From a virus: 32,995 nt of DNA. A program made the position numbers and the translations under genes. The stretch covers positions 1-32,995 of IMG/VR virus record IMGVR_UViG_3300027733_000139, one strand, 5' to 3'. This document shows positions 19,793 to 24,998 of the stretch, piece after piece (within the stretch, counting starts at the first letter, position 1; each line of letters starts with the position of its first letter). The notes below the pieces were generated by a model, which did no database searches, was not told where the DNA came from, and saw only the letters and a list, made by a program, of their open reading frames with translations.

Positions 19793-20218
19793 TCATTTGT
19801 AGAATATATGATTTCCGATTTTCGTTGTATATGCAAGTTTTTTCGCCCAACTAGGGGAAACTTTTTCGGCGTGGTAATGAGTCGCGCCGTTTGTATAATT
19901 TGATTTATTTTTGACTAAAGTTAAAGCCTCGCGCCATTTGGGATGACGTTTGGCAATTTCAATTCCTCGCTCAGTAGAAACTTTATTCCAACACGAGAAT
20001 TGTTTTGGAGCTAAGCAAACGGAAATTTCCGTTTTATTCTTTGCTCGGTTGGCGATAACTTCGCGAACCGCTGCCATTGCGCGGGCGTCGCTCTCTCCGC
20101 CCGCTTCCAAGATAAGAGTTGCCGCAACGATTTCCCGAGCGGAGATTTCCACCTTGTCGCTTTGCGCGTTTAAAGACGAAACTAAAAAAGTAAAGGCAAA
20201 GAAATGTTTGAGTTTCAT
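19793..20218 (-). CDS. SleB-like cell-wall hydrolase with signal peptide
   Basis: A 141-residue protein. Residues 1-19 form a signal peptide (MKLKHFFAFTFLVSSLNAQS). The mature part has the Hydrolase_2 / SleB pattern: ATLILEAGGESDARAMAAVR (catalytic Glu 38 candidate), VIANRA, CLAPKQFSCWN, NYTNGATHYHAEKVSPSWAK, KIGNHIFYK. These enzymes cleave peptidoglycan. With a secretion signal it could reach the periplasm without a classical holin. It sits in a block that otherwise looks early and is 8 bases downstream of the 20427 gene, so a role in wall remodelling rather than final lysis is possible. Confidence 0.87.
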   Translation of the reverse strand: MKLKHFFAFTFLVSSLNAQSDKVEISAREIVAATLILEAGGESDARAMAAVREVIANRAKNKTEISVCLAPKQFSCWNKVSTERGIEIAKRHPKWREALTLVKNKSNYTNGATHYHAEKVSPSWAKKLAYTTKIGNHIFYK

Positions 20219-20226
20219 GAGATTAT

Positions 20227-20427
20227 TTACTTAACTCCGAAACAAGCTGATTCGGCGTAAATTTCCGCACTCTCTTCCATTTTCACAAGCTCGGAATTGA
20301 GTTTTTGGCGAAACGCAAGGGCGTGCTCGGGGCTAACGTCAACAGGGAGGCAAAATTCGATATGACGGAATAGCAGGCTTTCCATCGCCGCTTTGATGTA
20401 AACATCTTTGATTTGGTTTTTATTCAT
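20227..20427 (-). CDS. Small hypothetical protein, paralogue of 22112-22309
   Basis: Sixty-six residues (MNKNQIKDVYIKAAMESLLF, then PVDVSPEHALAFRQKLNSEL, then VKMEESAEIYAESA). The pattern MNKxQ...Y, EHxxAxRxxL and ExxAExxAE is shared with the protein at 22112-22309. Function unknown. It heads the operon that contains the hydrolase. Confidence 0.72.
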   Translation of the reverse strand: MNKNQIKDVYIKAAMESLLFRHIEFCLPVDVSPEHALAFRQKLNSELVKMEESAEIYAESACFGVK

Positions 20428-20434
20428 GAGACAG

Positions 20435-20462
20435 AGTATGGTGATTTTTTTTAAAAAAGCAA
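20435..20462 (-). promoter_or_regulatory. Leaderless-type promoter
   Basis: TTGCTT (20462-20457), 16 bases, CATACT (20440-20435), 7 bases to ATG 20427; AAAATAAA upstream. Confidence 0.58.
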
Positions 20463-20486
20463 GATTTATTTTCGCTTTTTTTATTT

Positions 20487-20684
20487 TTATTTTCTGAGGT
20501 AATTCGCGATTTCCTCGGGAGTTGCGCGGCGAAAATCTTTCGCTACTGAAACGTTGGCGAGCAAACCGACCGACGATTTGTGGTGGCGGTGTTCTACTTT
20601 TTCGCCGCTTACCTTGACGATTCGTTCAACGCGAGCGTTAGCGAGGTGAAAGTAGAGGTAACCTTTTGTGATTTTATTTTCCAT
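20487..20684 (-). CDS. Small hypothetical protein headed by repeat unit E
   Basis: Sixty-five residues, basic (MENKITKGYLYFHLANARVE, KVEHRHHKSSVGLLANVSVA), ending ATPEEIANYLRK, an ending common in small phage proteins. The His cluster is unusual. Own promoter with unit E upstream. The start MENK is shared with the 15-residue frame at 22409. Confidence 0.72.
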   Translation of the reverse strand: MENKITKGYLYFHLANARVERIVKVSGEKVEHRHHKSSVGLLANVSVAKDFRRATPEEIANYLRK

Positions 20685-20690
20685 GCCCTG

Positions 20691-20718
20691 AAGATAGCAG
20701 AAAACTAATTGCGCACAA
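20691..20718 (-). promoter_or_regulatory. Leaderless-type promoter
   Basis: TTGTGC (20718-20713), 16 bases, TATCTT (20696-20691), 6 bases to ATG 20684. Confidence 0.62.
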
Positions 20719-20752
20719 GTTTTATTTCGTTTATTTTAAAAAAGAATTCTCA

Positions 20753-20888
20753 TGCCAAGTGATTTTTAATTCGCAGTTGGCACGCAATTTTATTTTGAAA
20801 AAAGTTCTTGACACGTATCCGCCGGGCCCGGCCCGGATTGTATATAGCACTATATAGATTTGTATATAGCGCTATGTATTATTTTTTA
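20753..20888. repeat. Composite repeat copy E (palindrome shifted by one helical turn)
   Basis: TGCCAA (20753-20758), 18 bases, TTGGCA (20777-20782), 35 bases, TTGACA (20818-20823), CCGGGCCCGGCCCGG (20832-20846), TATATAGCACTATATA (20851-20866), TATATAGCGCTATGTA (20873-20888). The palindrome is 10 bases nearer the promoter than in B, F and G, while TTGACA keeps its distance. Confidence 0.85.
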
Positions 20889-20898
20889 TTTAAAAATA

Positions 20899-21219
20899 TT
20901 AGATTGCGCCCGTGCGAGCGCAAACCGCGCTTGCTCGGATGTTGGCAACGGTAGCCGATTGAAAATTTGAGCCTTGCGCTCGCAAGTCGCGCGGAGGCTT
21001 AGAAGAAAACAAACCGCGCCCAAACATCTCGTCCCATACTTTGGGCGTCGTGCCCGTCATTACAAACTCGCGCTCGCCTGCGCTAAGAAGGGGAAAAGCG
21101 TCTTGCACCAAAGTGCCGTTTTCCCATGCGCGCGACGCGGCGATAAATTCGTCTCGCGTCATTGGCAAATCCATTTGATAAATTTTTCCGTTAAATTGGC
21201 AGCGTTTGGTGAGTAACAT
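20899..21219 (-). CDS. Phage hypothetical protein
   Basis: A 106-residue protein. The middle reads MTRDEFIAASRAWENGTLVQ, then LLSAGEREFVMTGTTPKVWD-EMF, a pattern I recall from small phage proteins of unknown function. The C-terminus is Ser/Ala-rich. Own promoter, directly followed by repeat unit E. Confidence 0.75.
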   Translation of the reverse strand: MLLTKRCQFNGKIYQMDLPMTRDEFIAASRAWENGTLVQDAFPLLSAGEREFVMTGTTPKVWDEMFGRGLFSSKPPRDLRAQGSNFQSATVANIRASAVCARTGAI

Positions 21220-21225
21220 GATAGA

Positions 21226-21254
21226 GATAATGTTGATTTTTTTGTTTCGCGCAA
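21226..21254 (-). promoter_or_regulatory. Leaderless-type promoter
   Basis: TTGCGC (21254-21249), 17 bases, ATTATC (21231-21226), 6 bases to ATG 21219; AAAATAAA upstream. Confidence 0.62.
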
Positions 21255-21280
21255 GGTTTATTTTAAAAGAAACGAAAGAT

Positions 21281-21517
21281 TTATTTCGTGAATTCAGAGT
21301 TGGCGAACGTCACGTCAGACGCTGCGTCAAGAAAGTAAGCGGCGCGGGCTGCGTCATCGGCGAGGCGGTCGTTTTCGGCGCGGTGAATAAGCGCCCGCAG
21401 GTCGCAAATTACAGAGTCAAGGCGAACGTCAATGCCGTCGCCTAGTTGCTGCTCGCGCAACGCGCTTAAAACGAGGGAGGCTTCATCGACTGACATTAGG
21501 AGGTGAATAGGATTCAT
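21281..21517 (-). CDS. Small hypothetical protein headed by repeat unit F
   Basis: Seventy-eight residues, acidic and helical (MNPIHLLMSVDEASLVLSAL, then DSVICDLRALIHRAENDRLA). The pattern hints at a small helical bundle. Function unknown. First gene of the unit F cassette. Confidence 0.7.
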   Translation of the reverse strand: MNPIHLLMSVDEASLVLSALREQQLGDGIDVRLDSVICDLRALIHRAENDRLADDAARAAYFLDAASDVTFANSEFTK

Positions 21518-21523
21518 GAGACA

Positions 21524-21552
21524 AAGAATGATAGTTTTTCGCGTGCGGTCAA
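21524..21552 (-). promoter_or_regulatory. Leaderless-type promoter
   Basis: TTGACC (21552-21547), 17 bases, ATTCTT (21529-21524), 6 bases to ATG 21517. Confidence 0.65.
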
Positions 21553-21596
21553 CTTTTATTTTTAATTATTTTAAATTATTTTCGGGACAATTCTCA

Positions 21597-21766
21597 TGCC
21601 AACTCATTTTTATTCGCACTTGGCACGGAAATTATTTTTGATTTTTTTGCTTGACAGGCACCCGCCGGGCCGGGCCCGGATTGTATATAGCACTATATAC
21701 TTTTTGATACAGTGCTGTATGTAGTTTGATAAAGCGCTATGTAGTTTTCTACATAGCGCTATGTAG
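21597..21766. repeat. Composite repeat copy F (longest)
   Basis: TGCCAA (21597-21602), 17 bases, TTGGCA (21620-21625), 25 bases, TTGACA (21651-21656), CCGGGCCGGGCCCGG (21665-21679), GTATATAGCACTATATAC (21683-21700), ATACAGTGCTGTAT (21707-21720), a weaker copy near 21729-21742, and the perfect palindrome CTACATAGCGCTATGTAG (21749-21766). Four tandem palindromes make this the richest copy. Confidence 0.87.
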
Positions 21767-21772
21767 TTTTAT

Positions 21773-22072
21773 TTATCGCCCTCTATTGCAAGCGAAGTTG
21801 GAAATTTGCGCGAGATTAAAGGATTTGTAAGCGTGACCGTCAACGGCGCTTTCTCCAGAATCGTTATTGGTTTTAACGGTAACAAACTCCTCTCCGTTTT
21901 TAGACGTTACGATGCTGCGCGAGGAATGCACGCCCCATGCTCGCTCCCCGAAAGGGAGATAACCCACGACGCCATTGCGACGCGAGACGGTTCCATCTTT
22001 CTTTGTGTAGTCGAAGGCGACAATGGCAGCGCCGTTTTTGACGATTTTTTCAATTTGTTCTTTGAGGTTCAT
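21773..22072 (-). CDS. Small beta-barrel-like protein
   Basis: A 99-residue protein. AAIVAFDYTKKDGTVSRRNG, then RAWGVHSSRSIVTSKNGEEF and YKSFNLAQISNF give a run of strands with a WYL/SH3-like look (FDY..KDG..R, closing FNLAQI). WYL-type and SH3-like modules bind ligands or nucleic acid; this is an inference from pattern only. Own promoter. Confidence 0.68.
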   Translation of the reverse strand: MNLKEQIEKIVKNGAAIVAFDYTKKDGTVSRRNGVVGYLPFGERAWGVHSSRSIVTSKNGEEFVTVKTNNDSGESAVDGHAYKSFNLAQISNFACNRGR

Positions 22073-22078
22073 AATGTA

Positions 22079-22107
22079 AAAGTGTTTTTAAAACGTTAAG
22101 GTGTCAA
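22079..22107 (-). promoter_or_regulatory. Leaderless-type promoter
   Basis: TTGACA (22107-22102), 17 bases, CACTTT (22084-22079), 6 bases to ATG 22072. Confidence 0.6.
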
Positions 22108-22111
22108 GGTT

Positions 22112-22309
22112 TTATTCCGCGTTTTTGTCGGAAAATTTTTCAGCGAAGGTTTCGGCATCACGCTCAAATTCAGCGAAGCTGTCGGAAAGCCATTTTCTAA
22201 TAGCCTCGTGATGTTCGAACGGAACTAGCGCGCTAGTGATAGGGCCAAATTCAGCGAACAGTTTGACACGTTGGGCGAGGTAAGTAGCTTGTAATTGTTG
22301 TTTGTTCAT
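22112..22309 (-). CDS. Small hypothetical protein, paralogue of 20227-20427
   Basis: Sixty-five residues (MNKQQLQATYLAQRVKLFAE, VPFEHHEAIRKWLSDSFAEF, ERDAETFAEKF). Shares start, EHxxAxRxxL and ExxAExxAE with the 20427 gene. Function unknown. Confidence 0.72.
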   Translation of the reverse strand: MNKQQLQATYLAQRVKLFAEFGPITSALVPFEHHEAIRKWLSDSFAEFERDAETFAEKFSDKNAE

Positions 22310-22315
22310 TGGGGA

Positions 22316-22344
22316 AAGTATGTCTGTTTTTTTGCTTTGTGCAA
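22316..22344 (-). promoter_or_regulatory. Leaderless-type promoter
   Basis: TTGCAC (22344-22339), 17 bases, ATACTT (22321-22316), 6 bases to ATG 22309; AAAATAAA upstream. Confidence 0.62.
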
Positions 22345-22361
22345 GTTTTATTTTAAAAGAA

Positions 22362-22409
22362 TCAAAAGATTTTTTTAGCTAACGTCGTGATAATGTTTTT
22401 GTTTTCCAT
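22362..22409 (-). CDS. Fifteen-residue frame with a full promoter and unit G
   Basis: MENKNIITTLAKKIF, ATG 22409 to TGA 22364-22362. The promoter and repeat unit upstream are as good as those of the real genes, yet the frame is tiny. It may be a functional micropeptide, a truncated gene (its MENK start recurs at 20684), or a leader for the downstream genes. Confidence 0.4.
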   Translation of the reverse strand: MENKNIITTLAKKIF

Positions 22410-22415
22410 GTAACA

Positions 22416-22444
22416 GAGAATGACAGAAATTCTCGTGCGGTCAA
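22416..22444 (-). promoter_or_regulatory. Leaderless-type promoter
   Basis: TTGACC (22444-22439), 17 bases, ATTCTC (22421-22416), 6 bases to ATG 22409. Nearly identical to the promoter at 21524-21552. Confidence 0.65.
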
Positions 22445-22488
22445 CTTTTATTTTCGTTTTTTTTTATTTATTTCGCGCACAATTCTCG

Positions 22489-22570
22489 TGCCAAGTGCAT
22501 TTTCTTTTTCGGTTGGCATAGAACTTTTTTTCGCTTTTTTTCTTGACAGCACCCGCCGGGCCGGGCCCGG
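22489..22570. repeat. Composite repeat copy G
   Basis: TGCCAA (22489-22494), 18 bases, TTGGCA (22513-22518), 24 bases, TTGACA (22543-22548), CCGGGCCGGGCCCGG (22556-22570). No TATATAG palindrome follows; there is no minus-strand gene upstream of it either, which fits the palindromes belonging to the 3' end of the upstream cassette. Confidence 0.85.
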
Positions 22571-22753
22571 TTTTATCGCCTTGTCAAGCTTTTTTTTTAT
22601 TTTTTATTTAAATTTTTTTCTTGACTTTTTTTATTTTCGCGTCAAACTTCGCGCAATTTTTCGCAACGCGAGAAAAAACGTGTCAAGCTTTTTAATTCGC
22701 ACAAAGTGATTTTTTATTCTTTTTTTTTCGGCACAGTGTGCTAGTTTATCGGC
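22571..22753. promoter_or_regulatory. Divergent intergenic region with TTGAC repeats
   Basis: T-rich spacer between the minus block and the plus block. It holds TTGAC (22621-22625) facing GTCAA (22641-22645), a TCGCG/CGCGA hairpin (22649-22653, 22667-22671), and two reverse TTGACA motifs (around 22580 and 22681). TAGTTT (22742-22747) lies 6 bases before ATG 22754 and may be its -10 box; a -35 is not obvious. Confidence 0.45.
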
Positions 22754-22987
22754 ATGAAAAATATTTTAAATTTTCGCGATGGGTTCTCAATCGAGGTGGA
22801 CGTTTTCGGCAACGTGCAAGGGTGGGAGAACCTAGGCTACGTGAACAGTTTGCCACAAGCGGACACAAACGCGTTATCCTTGCGCACCAAAGGAAAAAAA
22901 GAGTATCGTTCTAATCGTTCGCGTAACGTTGACCTTTTTATTTGCCCGCAGGAAAAGCTTACTTACATAGTTGACTCGTCTGGCTGA
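22754..22987 (+). CDS. Small hypothetical protein
   Basis: Seventy-seven residues (MKNILNFRDGFSIEVDVFGN, then VQGWENLGYVNSLPQADTNA). Basic middle (RTKGKKEYRSNRSRNV). First gene of the plus-strand block; a TAGTTT box 6 bases upstream suggests a leaderless mRNA. Function unknown. Confidence 0.7.
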   Translation: MKNILNFRDGFSIEVDVFGNVQGWENLGYVNSLPQADTNALSLRTKGKKEYRSNRSRNVDLFICPQEKLTYIVDSSG

Positions 22988-23000
22988 TTTCTTTTTTATT
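22971..23000 (+). promoter_or_regulatory. Promoter of the GP88-like gene
   Basis: TTGACT (22971-22976) inside the end of the previous gene, 18 bases, TTTATT (22995-23000), 5 bases to ATG 23006. Confidence 0.45.
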
Positions 23001-23005
23001 CTCTC

Positions 23006-23695
23006 ATGAAACTCAATCTCTTATCTGTTGGTAACGACGCCAAAACAAGCAAGGGCGAGGCGTTCGGTTGGCTCACCGCGATTCTTTACCTTGCGCCCGC
23101 GCGTCAAGCAGGTCGTGGCGAAGTGTGCGCGCATCGTTCAGTAGGTTGCACGCTGTCGTGTCTTTACACCGCTGGTCGTGGGAAAATGTCTAACGTTAAG
23201 AAGGCGCGCATTCGGAAAACGCAACTGTTCTTTGACGATTTCGCAACGTTTAACGCGTTACTAATGGCAGACATTCGTGCGTTCGTTGCGTATTGTGAAA
23301 AACAAAAGATGCGCGCTTGCGTGCGCTTAAACGGAACGAGCGACATTTCTTGGGAACGTCTCGGAGTGTTCGCCGCGTTTCCTTCTGTTCAGTTCTATGA
23401 TTACACCAAGTCGCCTATTCGTGCGTTACAATTCGCAAGGGGTGCAATGCCAACGAATTACCATTTGACCTTTTCACGTAGCGAAGGCAATGAAGTGTTA
23501 GCCTTAGACGTGTTGCGTGCTGGTGGTAACGTTGCGGCTGTATTCGCAAACGCATTACCTGAAACGTGGAAAGGTTTTAAAGTTGTCGATGGCGACAAAA
23601 GTGACTTGCGATTCGCAGACGCGCGCAACGTTGTCGTTGGTTTAAAAGCAAAGGGTGACGGAAAAAAAGATTTGACAGGATTCGTTATTCAGTAA
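23006..23695 (+). CDS. GP88-family (DUF7227-like) protein
   Basis: A 229-residue protein. NLLSVGNDAKTSKGEAFGWL, TAILYLAPARQAGRG, CAHRSVGCTLSCLYTAGRGK (Cys 41, 48, 52), MSNVKKARIRKTQLFF, VRLNGTSDISWERLG, FPSVQFYDYTKS, TNYHLTFSRSEGNEV and VVVGLKAKG form the full pattern of the family named after mycobacteriophage gp88. The three conserved cysteines may bind metal or a cluster. Biochemical activity is unknown. Length is typical for the family. It is followed 11 bases later by a 26-residue membrane peptide. Confidence 0.87.
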   Translation: MKLNLLSVGNDAKTSKGEAFGWLTAILYLAPARQAGRGEVCAHRSVGCTLSCLYTAGRGKMSNVKKARIRKTQLFFDDFATFNALLMADIRAFVAYCEKQKMRACVRLNGTSDISWERLGVFAAFPSVQFYDYTKSPIRALQFARGAMPTNYHLTFSRSEGNEVLALDVLRAGGNVAAVFANALPETWKGFKVVDGDKSDLRFADARNVVVGLKAKGDGKKDLTGFVIQ

Positions 23696-23706
23696 GGGAA
23701 AATCTA

Positions 23707-23787
23707 ATGACCTCAGAACTTTTCCCACTCGTCTTGTTCTTTCTGGTCTTGTTCGTGCTACTAACAAACAAACGGAAAAAAAAATGA
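23707..23787 (+). CDS. 26-residue membrane peptide
   Basis: ATG 23707 opens MTSELFPLVLFFLVLFVLLT followed by NKRKKK and a stop. One strongly hydrophobic helix with a lysine-rich tail, so a single-pass inner-membrane peptide with the tail in the cytoplasm (positive-inside). It begins 11 bases after the GP88-like stop. Small peptides like this can modulate membrane proteins; its partner is unknown. Confidence 0.6.
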   Translation: MTSELFPLVLFFLVLFVLLTNKRKKK

Positions 23788-23791
23788 AATT

Positions 23792-23824
23792 GGCGCTTGC
23801 AATCTAATGCGAGCGCCCTAGTGT
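23792..23824 (+). promoter_or_regulatory. Promoter with embedded hairpin
   Basis: Inverted repeat GGCGCTTGC (23792-23800) / GCGAGCGCC (23809-23817) overlaps a promoter TTGCAA (23797-23802), 16 bases, TAGTGT (23819-23824), which lies 6 bases before ATG 23831. The hairpin may end the GP88 transcript or be an operator. Confidence 0.55.
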
Positions 23825-23830
23825 TTTCGC

Positions 23831-24100
23831 ATGGAAAATAAAAATCAATATGACTTCTGGAACCGCGCAATCGCTGGCATTCCTACGAACGCCACTCAAA
23901 CGGAATTTGCTAAGCAAGTTGCCCAAAACGTTTTTGAGATTCGCTTAGCGGATTTCGACGGTGACGTTAAGCGTGCGCAGAAACACACCGTTGCGAAATT
24001 GCGTTACGATGAAGATTTCTGGGGGGATGCAGAATGGGAGTGGCGCAATCGCCAAATTGAAGACCGCGCGGAGATGGCGGCGGAAATGCGCAACGAGTAA
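23831..24100 (+). CDS. Hypothetical protein
   Basis: Eighty-nine residues, mostly helical and charged (NQYDFWNRAIAGIPTNATQT, FAKQVAQNVFEIRLADFDGD, WRNRQIEDRAEMAAEMRNE). Own leaderless-type promoter and intrinsic terminator, so a monocistronic unit. No family recognised. Confidence 0.73.
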   Translation: MENKNQYDFWNRAIAGIPTNATQTEFAKQVAQNVFEIRLADFDGDVKRAQKHTVAKLRYDEDFWGDAEWEWRNRQIEDRAEMAAEMRNE

Positions 24101-24111
24101 CGGGGAGGGGA

Positions 24112-24138
24112 GGGGAGGGACACCCTCCCCTATTTTTT
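24112..24138 (+). terminator. Intrinsic terminator
   Basis: GGGGAGGG (24112-24119), loop ACA, CCCTCCCC (24123-24130), then TATTTTTT. Confidence 0.87.
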
Positions 24139-24507
24139 AAAAATCGCGGACCGTTTTTGCCGGGCCTTCGGGGGGGGGTGGTATTTAGTTCGCTCTACTA
24201 CCATTTATACCATTCTAATTCTCTTCTTCCCCTCTCTACGCCTTCTTTACTATGCTATAAAACCCTATCTTAACCCCAAAGCCTCTTAAACGAGGCGTTA
24301 TCTCTTGGTGAAAACAAGAGACACTAACATAATGGATAATAACAAAACAATCATTAACCAATCTGATTCGGCGCTTCTCTTCTTCACGAAGATCTTTACA
24401 CTACCCCCTCCCCATTTATAGAAAATGGGAGAAATGACCCAATCTTTTTCTGCTTCACGAACCGGGAACCGGGGAGACCCCCTCTAGTTCACCTTTAATA
24501 TGGAAGA
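24139..24507 (+). other. Gene-poor region with hairpins, possible leader or small RNA
   Basis: A degenerate GC element CCGGGCCTTCGG lies near 24160-24171. TATAAAA (24256-24262) is followed by two strong hairpins, GCCTC/GAGGC (24281-24296) and TCTCTTG/CAAGAGA (24301-24321), and then ATG 24332, which opens a 29-residue frame to 24421. A CCCATTT/AAATGGG hairpin follows (about 24411-24429). It could be a small structured transcript or the leader of a micro-gene. Nothing larger is coded. Confidence 0.4.
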
Positions 24508-24993
24508 TCATGTAATTTTTTTAATTAAGCGGTTGATTTCTCTTTCATCGAACGGAAAGAGGTCGTCGCCAAGGTACTCTTTCACTTGAATGTAAGTGGG
24601 CATTTCATTCGTAACTGCGGGACTTAGGAAATTAACCTTTAAACGATTTTGCTTAACGGGTAAATTATCAAACAGATAAACTCTATCAGCAGGCTTCAAA
24701 TCAATAGTGTAGCCCCCGCGAACGTGTTCGCGAGCCCAAATATCGCCAATGTCGAAGCCTAAGTCGAAAACCTCATTCATTTTTATTGCATAATCATAAA
24801 TAGCAATGGTTAACATGCGCACTTCTCCGATCTCGCGGAGTTTAGCGAGAAACTCTTTTGCGCCCGGTCTCATGCTCACTTTAAAAATTTCATCTTGTAC
24901 AGTAACGAGCACTGGATCTACAGTTGGTTTTTGCCAACTCTCGTAAGTGTGAATTAACGTCTCGTCCAGATCAACGAATATATATGGTTTCAT
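24508..24993 (-). CDS. HAD-family (FCP/NLI-interacting-like) phosphatase
   Basis: A 161-residue protein from ATG 24993; an in-frame ATG at 25053 would overlap the upstream gene. The N-terminus KPYIFVDLDETLIHTY holds the HAD motif I DxDET (nucleophile Asp 8, acid Asp 10), SMRPGAKEFLAKLREIG is the following FCP/SCP-type block, and ADRVYLFDNLP is the motif with the later acidic residue. Such enzymes remove phosphate from proteins or small molecules; phage members may also be nucleic-acid or nucleotide phosphatases. Last gene of a five-gene operon, 5 bases after the previous stop. Confidence 0.82.
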   Translation of the reverse strand: MKPYIFVDLDETLIHTYESWQKPTVDPVLVTVQDEIFKVSMRPGAKEFLAKLREIGEVRMLTIAIYDYAIKMNEVFDLGFDIGDIWAREHVRGGYTIDLKPADRVYLFDNLPVKQNRLKVNFLSPAVTNEMPTYIQVKEYLGDDLFPFDEREINRLIKKIT

Positions 24994-24998
24994 AGGTG

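Noticed and set aside
20851-21766. Protelomerase-type telomere sites
   Set aside because: The palindromes are short, numerous and degenerate, unlike a single long telomere resolution site.
18424-22518. Sigma54 promoters (TTGGCACG followed by AATTG on the minus strand)
   Set aside because: The resemblance to TGGCACG-N4-TTGC is real in several copies, but the essential C of the -12 element is missing in every copy, and a symmetrical protein site explains both arms.
15721-22570. CRISPR-like array
   Set aside because: The repeats lie 0.9-2.7 kb apart with genes between them and have no regular spacers.
22488-22709. Plus-strand hydrophobic frame of 73 codons
   Set aside because: Its Phe-rich sequence is a by-product of T-rich DNA and repeat unit G.
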